Positions 25,945-35,720 are shown, numbered from the stretch's first letter. The stretch is 64,000 nt of DNA from Candidatus Acidiferrum typicum (GCA_002478115.1 DLMH01000075.1:103256-167255); one strand, 5' to 3'. Translations and numbers: made by a program. Notes: generated by a model not told the origin, from the letters alone.

Positions 25945-28350
25945 ATGAGAATGCGCTTTCTCGTCCCGTTGGGGATGGTCTTGTCCTTTGGGAGCCTTGC
26001 ATTTGCTCAAGCGCCAAATGCCGCGCGAGTTTCCGAAGCGAAGATAATCAAGGTTAAGCCCCTGCCGTTGAGCAGCGTGCGATTGCTCGGCGGACCGCTG
26101 AAAACCGCGCAAGATCAGGACGCCAAGTATCTGCTGCAACTCGCACCGGACCGGATGCTGGCTTATTTGCGTCAACGGGCCGGGCTGGCGGCAAAGGCAA
26201 AGCCTTACGGGGGATGGGATGGTGGCGGGAGGCAACTCACCGGCCACATTGCTGGGCACTACCTTTCGGCCGTGAGTCTCATGTGGGCCGCCACGGGTGA
26301 CGTGCGGTTCAAGCAGCGTGCAGATTACATCGTGAAGGAACTAAAAGAAGTCCAGGATGCACGCGGCGACGGCTACCTGGGCGCGCTCGTGGACGATAAA
26401 GGCGTGGATGGAGAGGTCCACTTTCAGGAACTCTGCAAAGGCGCCATCCGATCCGGGGGTTTCGATCTGAATGGGCTGTGGTCTCCGTGGTACGTCGAGC
26501 ACAAGATCTTTGCCGGGTTGCGGGACGCGTATCGTTTCACTGGCAATCGCACCGCATTGGATGTGGAGATCAAATTCGCGGGCTGGGCAGACAGCATTGT
26601 TTCCAAGATGAACGATGAGCAGATTCAGCAAATGCTCGCCACGGAGTTTGGGGGAATGAACGAGGTGGCCGCGGACCTTTACGCCGACACCGGCGATGCA
26701 CGATGGCTGGCGCTCTCCGACAAATTCGAACAGCGCGCAATCATCGACCCGCTTGCCGCCGAACAAGACATTCTGTCCGGCAAGCACGGGAATACGCAGG
26801 TGCCCAAGATGCTGGGCTCCCTGATGAGATATGTATATACGGGCAATGAGACCGACCGCAAGGCCGCGACGTTTTTCTTTGACGAAGTGGCGCTGCACCA
26901 CAGCTTCGCCACCGGGGGGCACGGGAAGAACGAGTACTTTGGGCCGCCCGACAAGCTGAACAATATGGTGGATGGGCGCACGGCGGAGACCTGCAACGTC
27001 TACAATATGATCAAGATGGCGCGCGAGCTTTTTTCGATTGATCCGGACATACACTACGCCGATTTTCACGAGCGGGCGCTGTTCAACCACATTCTTGCTT
27101 CGCAGGATCCGGCGGACGGCCGCGTCTGCTACATGGTGCCGGTTGGGCGCGGCGTGCAGCACGAATACCAGGATAAGTTTGAGGATTTCACCTGCTGTGT
27201 TGGAACGGGGATGGAGAGCCATGCGCTGCATGGATACGGGATCTACTACGAATCCGGGGACAAACTTTGGGTGAACCTGTACGTTTCCACGAGCGCGAAT
27301 TGGGAAGCGGCGGGCGTCAGGCTGGAGATGAACACCGATTTTCCGATGGGGCAATCCGCTTCACTGAAGCTTGCACTGAAATCACCCAGAAAATTCACGC
27401 TGGCGCTTCGCCGGCCCTACTGGGCGGGAACAGGTTTCAGCGTCAAGGTGAATTGCGAGGCGGTGAAAGACCTGCCCAAAGCCGGCTCGTACGTGGAGAT
27501 TGCGCGGACCTGGAAAGCAGGAGACACGGTGGAGTTGGTTCTGCCGAAAACACTGCGTGCCGAACCGCTTCCTGACAACCCGAATCGTCTCGCTGTGCTC
27601 TGGGGACCGCTGGTGCTGGCCGGGGACTTGGGAGCCGAGCGGCAGGGAGAAGCAGGGGATATTCGGCCGGAGAATCTGGGGCCTTCCGCGCCGGTACTGG
27701 TGGCCACTGCAGCACAGCCAGCGGAGAACTGGCTGAAACCGGTAGCGGGCAAGCCGGGAACATTTCTGACTTCGAGTGTTGGCTTGAAGCAGGACATCAC
27801 CTTCGTACCGTTTTACCAGTTGCCGCGGCGCGAATACGCGATTTATTGGGATATGTTCACTCCCCAGGAATGGCAAAAGAAGTCCGAGGCGTACGCGGCT
27901 GAACAGGAAAAGAGAACGAAGCTGGAAGCGGCGACGGTGGCGTTTGCGCAACCCGGCCAAATGCAAGCGGAACGCGATTTCAACCAGCAGGGTGAAGATA
28001 GTTCGCCGGTCCAATGGGAAGATCATTACGGGCGGCGGGGAACGAAGTGGTTTTCGTTTGACTTGCCCCTGGACAACACGCATCCCATGGTCTTGATTGC
28101 GACCTACAGCAACGGAGGGCGCCGGAAAGGCAGTTTCACGATTCTGGTGGACGGCATGAAGGTGGGAGAACAGACGGCTGAGAGACACAGCCCGGAAGAA
28201 GACCTGCGTTTCTTCGATGTCGAGTACGCCATCCCCGCGGAGTTGGTGCAGGGGAAGCAGAAAGTGACCATACGCTTCGAAGCTCCCAGCGGTGGCGAGA
28301 TTCCGGGAGTGTTCGGCATTCGCATGGTTCGCGGCGACGCAGCACGCTAG
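25945..28350 (+). CDS. Glycoside hydrolase family 127 (DUF1680), beta-L-arabinofuranosidase
   Basis: An 801-residue exported protein with a signal peptide to about AFAQ (residue 22), an (alpha/alpha)6 catalytic domain and C-terminal beta-sandwiches. Zinc-site residues are visible: Glu348 and Cys350 in TAETCNVY, and Cys417-Cys418 in FTCCVGTGMESH, matching the Glu-Cys-Cys-Cys site of the founding enzyme HypBA1, where the first Cys of the CC pair is the nucleophile. Glu330 in GKNEYFG is a candidate acid/base. HypBA1 removes beta-L-arabinofuranose from hydroxyproline-linked arabinan of extensin. A GGAGGA box precedes the ATG at 25945. It lies beside a GH51 gene. Confidence 0.9.
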   Translation: MRMRFLVPLGMVLSFGSLAFAQAPNAARVSEAKIIKVKPLPLSSVRLLGGPLKTAQDQDAKYLLQLAPDRMLAYLRQRAGLAAKAKPYGGWDGGGRQLTGHIAGHYLSAVSLMWAATGDVRFKQRADYIVKELKEVQDARGDGYLGALVDDKGVDGEVHFQELCKGAIRSGGFDLNGLWSPWYVEHKIFAGLRDAYRFTGNRTALDVEIKFAGWADSIVSKMNDEQIQQMLATEFGGMNEVAADLYADTGDARWLALSDKFEQRAIIDPLAAEQDILSGKHGNTQVPKMLGSLMRYVYTGNETDRKAATFFFDEVALHHSFATGGHGKNEYFGPPDKLNNMVDGRTAETCNVYNMIKMARELFSIDPDIHYADFHERALFNHILASQDPADGRVCYMVPVGRGVQHEYQDKFEDFTCCVGTGMESHALHGYGIYYESGDKLWVNLYVSTSANWEAAGVRLEMNTDFPMGQSASLKLALKSPRKFTLALRRPYWAGTGFSVKVNCEAVKDLPKAGSYVEIARTWKAGDTVELVLPKTLRAEPLPDNPNRLAVLWGPLVLAGDLGAERQGEAGDIRPENLGPSAPVLVATAAQPAENWLKPVAGKPGTFLTSSVGLKQDITFVPFYQLPRREYAIYWDMFTPQEWQKKSEAYAAEQEKRTKLEAATVAFAQPGQMQAERDFNQQGEDSSPVQWEDHYGRRGTKWFSFDLPLDNTHPMVLIATYSNGGRRKGSFTILVDGMKVGEQTAERHSPEEDLRFFDVEYAIPAELVQGKQKVTIRFEAPSGGEIPGVFGIRMVRGDAAR

Positions 28351-28494
28351 AGAGATGAAACGCTGAGTATCCGCTTAGAGGGGAATTCTTGGATTGCTAC
28401 CTCGGCGGCGGGGGGCAGGCTTTGCTGCGCGTATCAGCGCCTGGAAGAGAAGCAGAAATCTGTTCTTACGTCAGAACCGTAAAGGGGATTAGTC

Positions 28495-30051
28495 ATGAAG
28501 CGCTCGTTGTCACGACGTGAGTTCGTTGCAACCGGGGCCGCAGCCTCTCTTGCCGCCCTGGTGCCACGACCGGTCTTTGCTGACTCCACAATCATGCAGC
28601 GGCTCGTTGTACACACGGATGCGGAAATCGGAAAGATCAGCCCGGAGCTGCACGGGCACTTTGCGGAGCATCTTGGCTCCTGCGTGTATGGGGGCTTGTG
28701 GGTTGGCAAGAATTCCAAAGTCCCAAACATCAATGGGCATCGGAAACTGGCGGTCGAATATCTTGGGGAACTCGGGGTACCGGTTCTGCGGTGGCCGGGA
28801 GGATGCTACGCGGATGATTATCACTGGCGCGATGGCATCGGGCCGGTGGAGAAACGCCCCAAGCGCGTGAACATTCATTGGGGCGGCACGGTGGAGACCA
28901 ACAGTTTCGGGACGCACGAGTTCATCGAGCTTTGCCGTTTGATTAAGGCTGAACCCTATCTAGCCGGCAATGTGGGGAGCGGTTCTCCGCAGGAGATGAG
29001 GGACTGGGTCGAATACTGCAATTACCCCAGGGGAAGCGACCTGGCGGAAGAGCGTGCCGCGAACGGCGCTCGAGAACCATTCAAGGTGCGTTACTGGGGC
29101 GTCGGGAACGAGAGTTGGGGCTGCGGCGGAAACATGCGGCCGGAGGAATACGCGACGCTGTACCGGCGATTCGCGGTCTATCTCAAGGAGTTCGGCGGGA
29201 CGACGCCGTACTTGATTGCGAGCGGCCCTTCGGGAGGCGACATTGGCTGGTCGCGAGGATTGCTGGACAAAGTGCGCGGGGATTTTCCCGACGGGCTCTC
29301 CATGCACTATTACGAGGGCGGCGAGGACGCTGCGACAAGCTTCACCGCGGCGCACATGAATCAGCAGTTGGCGATTTTCGAAAAAGTGGAAGAGTGCATT
29401 TTGCTGCAGCGGGCGGTGTTGGACGGGTACCCCGAGGGGCGGAAAATCGGGCTGATTCTGGACGAGTGGGGCGTGTGGGATCGCATAGCTCCGGAAGACG
29501 AAAAAAAATATGGCAGCCTGTGGCAGCAGAGCACGATGCGCAGCGCCCTGGCTGCGGGGCTGGGCCTGAATCTGTTCAATCGTCTGGCCGACAAGTTGTA
29601 TATGTGCAACATCGCGCAAATTGTGAACGTGCTGCAATCGCTCCTGATCACGGAAGGAGCGGAAAGCGACAAGTGCGTGCGCACGACGACGTACCATGTG
29701 TTTTCGTTGTTCAAGGCGCACCGGTCAAAGATGGCGGTCCGTGTGCAAGGACAGGAGGCTTCGCCGCCCGGTCTTTCCGCTTCGGCATCGAAAAGCGGAA
29801 ACGAACTGGTGCTCAGTTTCGTGAATCCCAGCGCGGACGAGGATTTTCGAGTCGTGTGCACACTGGTGGGAAGCAACGCCCAGGAAGGTACCGCGGAGAT
29901 CCTGCACGATACGGATCTGAACGCATGCAACAGTTTCGAGAAGCCCAATGCGGTGGTTGTCCAGAAGCACAGCGTGAAGGTGGATGGTTCGAAAGTGCAA
30001 CTGGACATGCCGCGCATGTCGGTAGCCACGGCGGTCGTTCGCTTAGGGTAA
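28495..30051 (+). CDS. Alpha-L-arabinofuranosidase, glycoside hydrolase family 51
   Basis: A 518-residue enzyme with a twin-arginine signal (SRREFVATGAAASLAALVPRP) and a GH51 (beta/alpha)8 barrel plus C-terminal beta domain. Catalytic acid/base Glu206 sits in WGVGNESWGCGG and nucleophile Glu324 in LILDEWGVWD. The N-terminal GKISPELHGHFAEHLG is also diagnostic. It releases terminal alpha-L-arabinofuranose from arabinans or arabino-oligosaccharides, complementing the GH127 gene 145 bp upstream; the two probably form an operon. Tat export suggests it folds in the cytoplasm before secretion. Confidence 0.94.
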   Translation: MKRSLSRREFVATGAAASLAALVPRPVFADSTIMQRLVVHTDAEIGKISPELHGHFAEHLGSCVYGGLWVGKNSKVPNINGHRKLAVEYLGELGVPVLRWPGGCYADDYHWRDGIGPVEKRPKRVNIHWGGTVETNSFGTHEFIELCRLIKAEPYLAGNVGSGSPQEMRDWVEYCNYPRGSDLAEERAANGAREPFKVRYWGVGNESWGCGGNMRPEEYATLYRRFAVYLKEFGGTTPYLIASGPSGGDIGWSRGLLDKVRGDFPDGLSMHYYEGGEDAATSFTAAHMNQQLAIFEKVEECILLQRAVLDGYPEGRKIGLILDEWGVWDRIAPEDEKKYGSLWQQSTMRSALAAGLGLNLFNRLADKLYMCNIAQIVNVLQSLLITEGAESDKCVRTTTYHVFSLFKAHRSKMAVRVQGQEASPPGLSASASKSGNELVLSFVNPSADEDFRVVCTLVGSNAQEGTAEILHDTDLNACNSFEKPNAVVVQKHSVKVDGSKVQLDMPRMSVATAVVRLG

Positions 30052-30097
30052 TCGCGCGCCGTCAAAGGTCCGGCACGCCGTCCAAATCCGGGAGAGA

Positions 30098-30832
30098 CTA
30101 ACCGTGTTGTTCGCGGTGCCGCTTGATGAACTCCTTGAGGTAAACTCCAGCGTCGGTGATGTGCCGCCAGAGCGCGGCTGAGGCAACGTCTGGATTCCTG
30201 GTCCGGCAGGCATTGAGCAATTCGCGATGGGCTTCGCCGGCTTGACGCAACTTGCGGGTGACCACCAGGTGCAACCGCGTGTAGCGATCACAATTATTGT
30301 TGAGGGTCTTGATGAAGGCGAGCATCGCGGGGCGGTTCGCCGGCGCATACAGCGTAGAATGAAAACTCCAATTCCATTGGCCCCAATTTTTTACCTCGGA
30401 ATCTTTTTCCAGGGACTGCTCGTACTGCCTGAGAATTTCCGCGGCTTTTTCAAAGTCAGACTCAGTGAAATTCGGAATTGCGCAGCGGAGCATGTAGCAT
30501 TCCAGGACGGCCCGCGTCTCGAATAGCTGCTCAATCTCCTCCGGAGCCAGGGCGGACACAACCGCACCACGATTGGCCACAATGGTGATGAGACCTTCCG
30601 CGGCAAGATGACTCAGAGCTTCCCGGACGGGAATCCGGCTGATTTGGAATTCTGTCGCGATGGCGTCCTGGCGCAATTGTTGTCCCTCGCGCAATTCACC
30701 GTCCAAGATTTTGTCCCTGAGCCGCTCGACGACAGCCGCCGCCAGCGACTGCCTGGGAATAGGTGACGATCTTCTGGCGGGCACTGCGGCCTGGGAAGGT
30801 GCAAGATTTGTCCTGCGCTGACGTTTCCCCAT
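30098..30832 (-). CDS. GntR family transcriptional regulator, FCD domain
   Basis: A 244-residue FadR-subfamily regulator. A basic N-terminal tail leads to the winged helix (about 30-95: VVERLRDKILDGELREGQQLRQDAIATEFQISRIPVREALSHLAAEGLI), then a C-terminal all-helical FCD ligand domain (ETRAVLECYMLRCAIPNF, then NWSFHSTLYAPANRPAML and a His-rich end). FCD regulators bind carboxylate or amino-acid-type ligands and typically recognise short TnGTnnnACnA-like palindromes. The TTGTATAC sites around this locus fit that style, so it is the best candidate for their regulator. It sits 3' of the broken oxidative hydroxyproline operon on the same strand. Confidence 0.9.
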   Translation of the reverse strand: MGKRQRRTNLAPSQAAVPARRSSPIPRQSLAAAVVERLRDKILDGELREGQQLRQDAIATEFQISRIPVREALSHLAAEGLITIVANRGAVVSALAPEEIEQLFETRAVLECYMLRCAIPNFTESDFEKAAEILRQYEQSLEKDSEVKNWGQWNWSFHSTLYAPANRPAMLAFIKTLNNNCDRYTRLHLVVTRKLRQAGEAHRELLNACRTRNPDVASAALWRHITDAGVYLKEFIKRHREQHG

Positions 30833-30965
30833 ATGAACTCAATTCTTTCCAATATAAACGGATCCCAAGCCGCGGAAAGGTTCGGGAAATGAGTCCCCGA
30901 GTATCCCTTTGCCGCACGGCTGTCATTTCAGCAATCCCGGTGACCAGAACTCACGCACCAGAAGT

Positions 30966-31989
30966 CTAGCACGCCGAAGCCCTGCCGTATTCTCCGTCAA
31001 CTAGTCTCCAGATTCCAAGAGGGTTCTCGTTCTGCAGTTCGGGCGGCAGAGCTGCATTGGGGAAGTCCTGGTAGCAGAGCGGGCGCACAAAACGCAAAAT
31101 CGCAAGGGTGCCCACAGAGGTAGTGCGAAGATCGGTGCTGGCCGGGTACGGTCCGCCATGAACCATCGCGTGGCACACCTCGACACCTGTTGGGTATCCA
31201 TTGAAGACAATCCGTCCGACCTTGGTCTCCAGAATTCGAATCAGATCAACGTGCTCCTGGAGATCCGCGGGAGTGCCTTGAATGGTGGCCGTGAGGTGGC
31301 CAACGAGGCCCCGGGCGCATTCCAGGATTTGCTGCTTGTCCGAGTATCGGATCAAGAGAGTGGAAGGGCCGAAATGCTCGGAAGCAAGGCGGGGATTCGC
31401 GAGGAAGGCGGAAATATCCGTTTCGAAAAGAGCCACGGCGGCAGGCCCGTTCGATTCGGATGATTTTCCTCGTGTCAGCGAGTTCAGGTGCGCCTCCTGC
31501 TTGCGGTGGGCCGCCACTTGTTCGTAAGCGGAGGCAATCCCGCGGGTCAGGAGAGTGAATGAGGAAGAGCTGCTCACCTTTTCCCTAAGCACCGTGAGAA
31601 AGTTCTGCAGCTCCGGGCTTTCGCGCACGAATACTAAGCCCGGCTTGGTGCAGAATTGCCCGGCTCCAAGGGTGAAGGAGGCGTAAAGATCCAAGGCGAG
31701 CTTCTCTCCGCGCGTGGCCACCGCGCCCGGAAGAAGAAACAGGGGATTGGTGCTGGCCATCTCACCATAGAAAGGAATCGGGTCCGGACGGCTGACGGCC
31801 AGATCAAACAGGGCTCTGCCAGCAGCCAGCGAGCCGGTGAAGGCTGCGGCTTTCACCAAGGGATGCTGCACAAGGCGACCACCCAGGGAAGTTCCGGAAT
31901 CGAAGAGCAGAGAAAACACGCCCTCCGGCAGACAACGTTTTTGGACGCTGATGCGAATCGCATGGCCGACAAGTTCGCTCGCGCCAGTC
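30966..31989 (-). pseudogene. Ketoglutarate-semialdehyde dehydrogenase, N-terminal part deleted
   Basis: About 340 C-terminal residues of an aldehyde dehydrogenase of the alpha-ketoglutarate-semialdehyde type are intact: FTGS, then FTLGAGQFCTKPGLVF with the catalytic Cys, and the ending HGGPYPASTDLRTTSVGT ... LGIWRLVDGEYGR. Homology begins only at GASELVGHAI; the N-terminal ~170 residues, including much of the NAD-binding fold, are missing. The upstream sequence is instead the 5' part of a DapA-family gene, joined in another frame. It cannot make a working enzyme. Confidence 0.85.
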
Positions 31990-32322
31990 CCCCTTGTACA
32001 CGTACGGCGGCAGAATCATCAAGCCGGCACAACCCGCACCTTCTGCGGTTTTGGCGAGGGCGACTGCTTCTTCGGTCCCGAGAACGGAAATCGCGGCTAC
32101 GACCGGAGCGCGGCCACGCAGCGCCGCCGCCAAGTTTTTGAGGATGTCGATTTTCTCTGCGTAGGTCAGTGTTGCACCTTCTCCCAGCGAGCCGAGTGCG
32201 ACGACGCCCGTGCAGCCGTTGGTAATCAGCCAGCGCGCATGTTCGGCCATAAAGGCGTGGTCCACCTGATACGCTTCGTTGAAACCCGTGGTAATGGCAG
32301 GAATGACGCCGGTCCACTTCAT
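31980..32322 (-). pseudogene. DapA-family (hydroxyproline-pathway deaminase) 5' remnant
   Basis: A dihydrodipicolinate-synthase-family ORF opens MKWTGVIPAITTGFNEAYQ with a good GGAGG box. It runs through CTGVVALGSLGEGATLTYAEK and LMILPPYVYKGDWRE, then breaks off after about 113 residues, losing the Schiff-base lysine region. In the hydroxyproline pathway this family deaminates pyrroline-4-hydroxy-2-carboxylate to ketoglutarate semialdehyde. The ATG overlaps the stop of the preceding oxidoreductase (ATGA), so the operon structure is otherwise preserved. Its tail continues 30-50 residues out of register over ALDH sequence. Confidence 0.85.
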
Positions 32323-33617
32323 TTTGATCCTCCCTCGTGAATTTCCGGAATTGTTTCGACAGGCATTTCGGCCAGGCTGGAACACCGCACCGGGAACAAC
32401 GGCGGGCGAACAGATGAGTTGCTCCAGCCGAAAAGGAATTCCGCGGCCGCACCACACACCCGGCCCTGACAGGGTCCCATGCCGCAGCGGGAATGCAGTT
32501 TTGCGCTTTGCCACGATTGATGAGCGCGCAGAAGACCGAACGGCACGTCTTCGCAACGGCAGACCAGGGTGTCTTCTTGCGGCATGTTCCTGAGTTCGTC
32601 GCGCAACTCGAAAGCTCTTCGCAGGGCGCGTACATGGCGCAGCCCGGCATCGCGGCGCCTCCAGAGTTTTCTAGCGAGATCCTTGCGATTAGCGGCGGCG
32701 AATCCCGCGATTTGCCCTTCGACCAGCGCCAGTTCGAATCCACCGATTCCTGTCGGCTCGCCGGCGCAATAGACGCCTGGGATGCAAGTTTGCTGGTTCT
32801 CATCCACTGCCACATATCCGTCCTGGATGGCGCATCCGATGAATTGTGCAAGTTCCAGGCTGGGCACGAGATGAAAGCCGCAAGCCAGGTAGTCACTCGC
32901 GATCTCTCTGATTCGGCCATGGTGCGAAAGGCGGACCGCTTCGAGACGCTCTTTGCCAAGTGCCGCAACAGGCCAGCAGTTCTTCCAGTGTGGGACGGCC
33001 TGGAGTTGCCAGGCAAGTTGCCACACCTCTTCTAATTCTTCCGGAACGAGGAGAACCGAGAGTCCGAAACACGCGAACTTGGCCCCGGTGGTTTGCTCCG
33101 CGATGCAAGCGACCTGGGCGCCCTTTTCCCGGGCATAGGCGGCGACAGCAAGCAATAGGGGGCCTGTTCCCGCAATCACGATGCGCTTGCCCTCCACCGG
33201 CAGGCCCGATTTGATGAGCGAGTGTAAAGCACCCGCGCCCAGGACATTCGGCAAGGTCCAGCCGGGGAAGGGAAGAAAGCGCTCGCGAGCCCCGGTGGCG
33301 AGGATCAGGTGGGAATAGGCGATCTGGTGAACAGTATCGGGAGATTCCGCGGAGAGGTGACCCTTACCGACTTGAAAAACGCGTGCCTCGAGAATCCACT
33401 CTACCGACGAGCGTCCCACACGATCGAACCAATGTGAAGCTTGAGTATGTTTCGAAGAGCCGCTCTCGCCGCGCCAGATTTGACCGCCGAGGCCCGGATT
33501 GTCGTCGAGCAACACAACCGACAGCCCGCACTCTGCAGCGACGGTTGCCGCGCCCATCCCAGCGGGGCCGCCGCCGATGACAGCGACATCGAAGCTTCGT
33601 TTGGATTCAGCATTCAT
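32319..33617 (-). CDS. FAD/NAD(P)-binding oxidoreductase subunit with C-terminal 2Fe-2S motif (OoxA/HcnB-like)
   Basis: A 432-residue protein: FAD-binding GGGPAGMGAA near residue 15, GGQIW, a second nucleotide fold (VIAGTGPLLLAVAAYAREKGA) and a C-terminal BFD-like cysteine cluster VCRCEDVPFG ... CGMGPCQGRVC. This is the alpha subunit of opine/D-hydroxyproline-type dehydrogenases with a small 2Fe-2S subunit and a DAO-like subunit, both encoded directly upstream. In the hydroxyproline operon the complex oxidises cis-4-hydroxy-D-proline. The gene is complete, unlike its downstream neighbours. Confidence 0.85.
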   Translation of the reverse strand: MNAESKRSFDVAVIGGGPAGMGAATVAAECGLSVVLLDDNPGLGGQIWRGESGSSKHTQASHWFDRVGRSSVEWILEARVFQVGKGHLSAESPDTVHQIAYSHLILATGARERFLPFPGWTLPNVLGAGALHSLIKSGLPVEGKRIVIAGTGPLLLAVAAYAREKGAQVACIAEQTTGAKFACFGLSVLLVPEELEEVWQLAWQLQAVPHWKNCWPVAALGKERLEAVRLSHHGRIREIASDYLACGFHLVPSLELAQFIGCAIQDGYVAVDENQQTCIPGVYCAGEPTGIGGFELALVEGQIAGFAAANRKDLARKLWRRRDAGLRHVRALRRAFELRDELRNMPQEDTLVCRCEDVPFGLLRAHQSWQSAKLHSRCGMGPCQGRVCGAAAEFLFGWSNSSVRPPLFPVRCSSLAEMPVETIPEIHEGGSK

Positions 33618-33855
33618 CTGGAGTTATGACCATGCCGGGTTCGCACAGAACCTGGCAGCTTCGACGGTGGGGTTCGCCGTTAATGACCGTGCGGCATTCG
33701 AAACAAATACCCATGCCGCAGAATGGAGTTCGAGGCTGCCCCGAAGGGGAGGTCCGGCAGAACGCACCGGCGACGAACACGGCCGCGGCAACGGTCGCTC
33801 CTTTGGGCACCTCCACGTTTTTTCCAGCCACCCAAACGACAATGCTGTCAGGCAT
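33607..33855 (-). CDS. Small (2Fe-2S)-binding protein, dehydrogenase gamma subunit (HcnA/OoxC-like)
   Basis: An 82-residue plant-type ferredoxin-like subunit with the cysteine pattern CGMGICFEC ... SCQVLC (C-x4-C-x2-C, then distal C), preceded by VAGKNVEVPKGATVAAAVF. It overlaps the downstream FAD subunit by 11 nt and the upstream DAO-like gene by 8 nt (ATGCCTGA), so all three are coupled. The ATG at 33855 fits; the frame's upstream extension is only antisense to the neighbouring gene. Confidence 0.85.
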   Translation of the reverse strand: MPDSIVVWVAGKNVEVPKGATVAAAVFVAGAFCRTSPSGQPRTPFCGMGICFECRTVINGEPHRRSCQVLCEPGMVITPDEC

Positions 33856-34975
33856 GCGTAACCCCCTCGATTTGGCGCGATGGCAGGTAAGGCTCCACGG
33901 GAATAGCGGAGGCACGCCGTAGCAGGAAGTCCACGGCGAGGCGCCCGGTAGCAAGCGATGTCGTGATTCCGAGCCCTTCGTGCCCTGCCGCCAGGAAAAT
34001 GCTAGGGTCGTCTGGCCAAGGTCCGATGAAGGGAAGTTGGTCCGGTGTGGCGGGACGGAACCCGGTCCACACCCGAATCGCCGAGAGGGAGCCCAGGCTC
34101 GGAACATATTCCATTGCGCGCTTCAGCATGCGGGAGAGTATTGCGAAATCAACGTTGCCATCGGCAACTTCGTATTGCCGCGCAGAGCCAATCAGCAATT
34201 GACCGGTCTTGCGCGGCTGGAGGTTGAAGGCGACGGAATCCGCGCTGATCGAGTGAGCGCTTTTGAGATACCCAAGTTCCATGAGTTGGTGCGTGATGGT
34301 GCCGGGATAACGATCGGTAATGACAAGATGCCCCTTGCGGGGACGAATGTGAATGCCCGGGGTCAGCTTCGGAGCGAACTGCCCCGCCGCATTGATGATG
34401 AATTTTGAATGGAAGACCGTTCCGTCCGCCAATCGTGTGATGCCATTGCGAATGGAGTTCACTGCCTTGCCGAGAAAAATCTTCGCACCGAGTTCTGCGG
34501 CCCTTTGCAGGAGATACGCGGCCGCGCAGGGCGGGTACAGCACGGCGTCGCCAGGCACGCGCAGGCCGCCCGCCAGCGGCCTGCGGAGGGCAGGTTCCGC
34601 CTCCCGCAGGGCGTGTGCATCAAGAATTTCCGTCTGGATTCCGCGCTCGCCGTAATAGGTGTGCTTTCGAACAACTTCGGCCATCTCGTCTTCATCCCCC
34701 GCGACCCACAAGGTTCCGCAGCGTGAGTATTCGACTGCCGGAGGGAGATGTTTCGCTAGAGCGTTCCAGAGGGAGAGGGAATAACGGGTGAGTGCGAACT
34801 GCTCTTCGGAATCGTCCAAAACGAGGAGGTGCCCCATCCCGGCGGCTGTCGTTTGCATTCCGATGCCGGCGGCATCCACAACGGCGACGGAAAATTTCTC
34901 GCGAGCCAGTTCGAACCCGCAGGCTGCTCCGACGATGCCTGCGCCGACAATCACGATATCAGGCCGAAAACTCAT
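33848..34975 (-). CDS. FAD-dependent D-amino-acid/D-hydroxyproline dehydrogenase subunit (DAO family)
   Basis: A 375-residue DAO-type flavoprotein with the dinucleotide fold [18 protein letters not shown] at the N-terminus, [13 protein letters not shown], and the C-terminal [35 protein letters not shown] typical of glycine- and D-amino-acid-oxidase-like enzymes. Together with the 2Fe-2S and FAD/NAD subunits it forms the three-gene dehydrogenase found in hydroxyproline operons. The start at 34975 overlaps the stop of the epimerase pseudogene by 4 nt. It is intact. Confidence 0.87.
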   Translation of the reverse strand: MSFRPDIVIVGAGIVGAACGFELAREKFSVAVVDAAGIGMQTTAAGMGHLLVLDDSEEQFALTRYSLSLWNALAKHLPPAVEYSRCGTLWVAGDEDEMAEVVRKHTYYGERGIQTEILDAHALREAEPALRRPLAGGLRVPGDAVLYPPCAAAYLLQRAAELGAKIFLGKAVNSIRNGITRLADGTVFHSKFIINAAGQFAPKLTPGIHIRPRKGHLVITDRYPGTITHQLMELGYLKSAHSISADSVAFNLQPRKTGQLLIGSARQYEVADGNVDFAILSRMLKRAMEYVPSLGSLSAIRVWTGFRPATPDQLPFIGPWPDDPSIFLAAGHEGLGITTSLATGRLAVDFLLRRASAIPVEPYLPSRQIEGVTHA

Positions 34976-35528
34976 GCGAACAATCCGTGGCAAAGGGGAT
35001 CTTTGGGGTCAAGAATCAGATCTGCCTCGGATGTAATGAAGGCGGAACCCCGGATGCTTGGCAGGATCTGTCCGTCTTCGATGGGAACGCTTCCCTCGAA
35101 AACACTTCCTACAATGCTCTCTTGCCGCCAAATCTGACCAGGTCGCAACTTGCCGTCGGCGTAAAGGCAAGCCAACTTTGCGCTGGTGCCGGTGCCGCAG
35201 GGCGAACGATCGTAGGCCTTGCCGGGGCAGAGCACGAAATTCTTGCTGTCAACGCCGGGCAGTTTGGAATTGGCGAAGAGTTCCACGTGATCGATCTCTT
35301 GCCCATCCAGCCCCGTGATCCGGTCCCGCTTTAGTACCCGCCGGATAGCTCAGGCAAAGTCTTCCAATTCAGCTACCTTGGCAAAGGAAACCTCGATCGG
35401 AGAACTATCAACCAGGAAGAACCAGTTCCCGCCACAGGCGATGTCGCCCCGCCTGCCACAATTACGCGGGTGGGTTCCCCGCCGGTATGGGAATCCACGA
35501 CATGAATGCGGTCGAGATTAGGGCACAT
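34972..35528 (-). pseudogene. 4-hydroxyproline 2-epimerase (proline racemase family), deleted and nonsense-mutated
   Basis: The 5' end encodes DRIHVVDSHTGGEPTRVIVAGG (N-terminal family signature), then jumps at about 35444-35452 into a different frame reading GDIACGGNWFFLVDSS, a block normally over 100 residues further on. That frame meets TGA at 35350-35352 (where family members carry Trp, FA-W-AI) and continues as [14 protein letters not shown] ... [26 protein letters not shown] with the second catalytic Cys in SPCGTG. So the gene has lost about 115-125 codons, is frameshifted, and carries a nonsense codon. Epimerase activity must be absent. Confidence 0.88.
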
Positions 35529-35707
35529 AGAACTTGTGTAGTCATCTCCAGACTGAAACTGGCTGCATCGCGACGGTTCGTGTTTTGGCCGCACGGAACG
35601 CGGTGCGGACCATGGGGGCAATTCGGCGTTGGCTGGCGGAAGCCAAGCTGCCCTTCTGAAAGAAGGGCTACAGCGTCCAAACGGCTCCAAAAGAGCCATT
35701 CAAGGTG

Positions 35708-35720
35708 CTGTATACAACAT
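35708..35720 (-). promoter_or_regulatory. GTATAC-type operator at the hydroxyproline operon
   Basis: Read on the minus strand it is ATGTTGTATACAG. It lies about 180 bp before the epimerase start. Same TTGTATAC core as the sites at 36168, 46402, 56916 and 61567. Confidence 0.6.
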
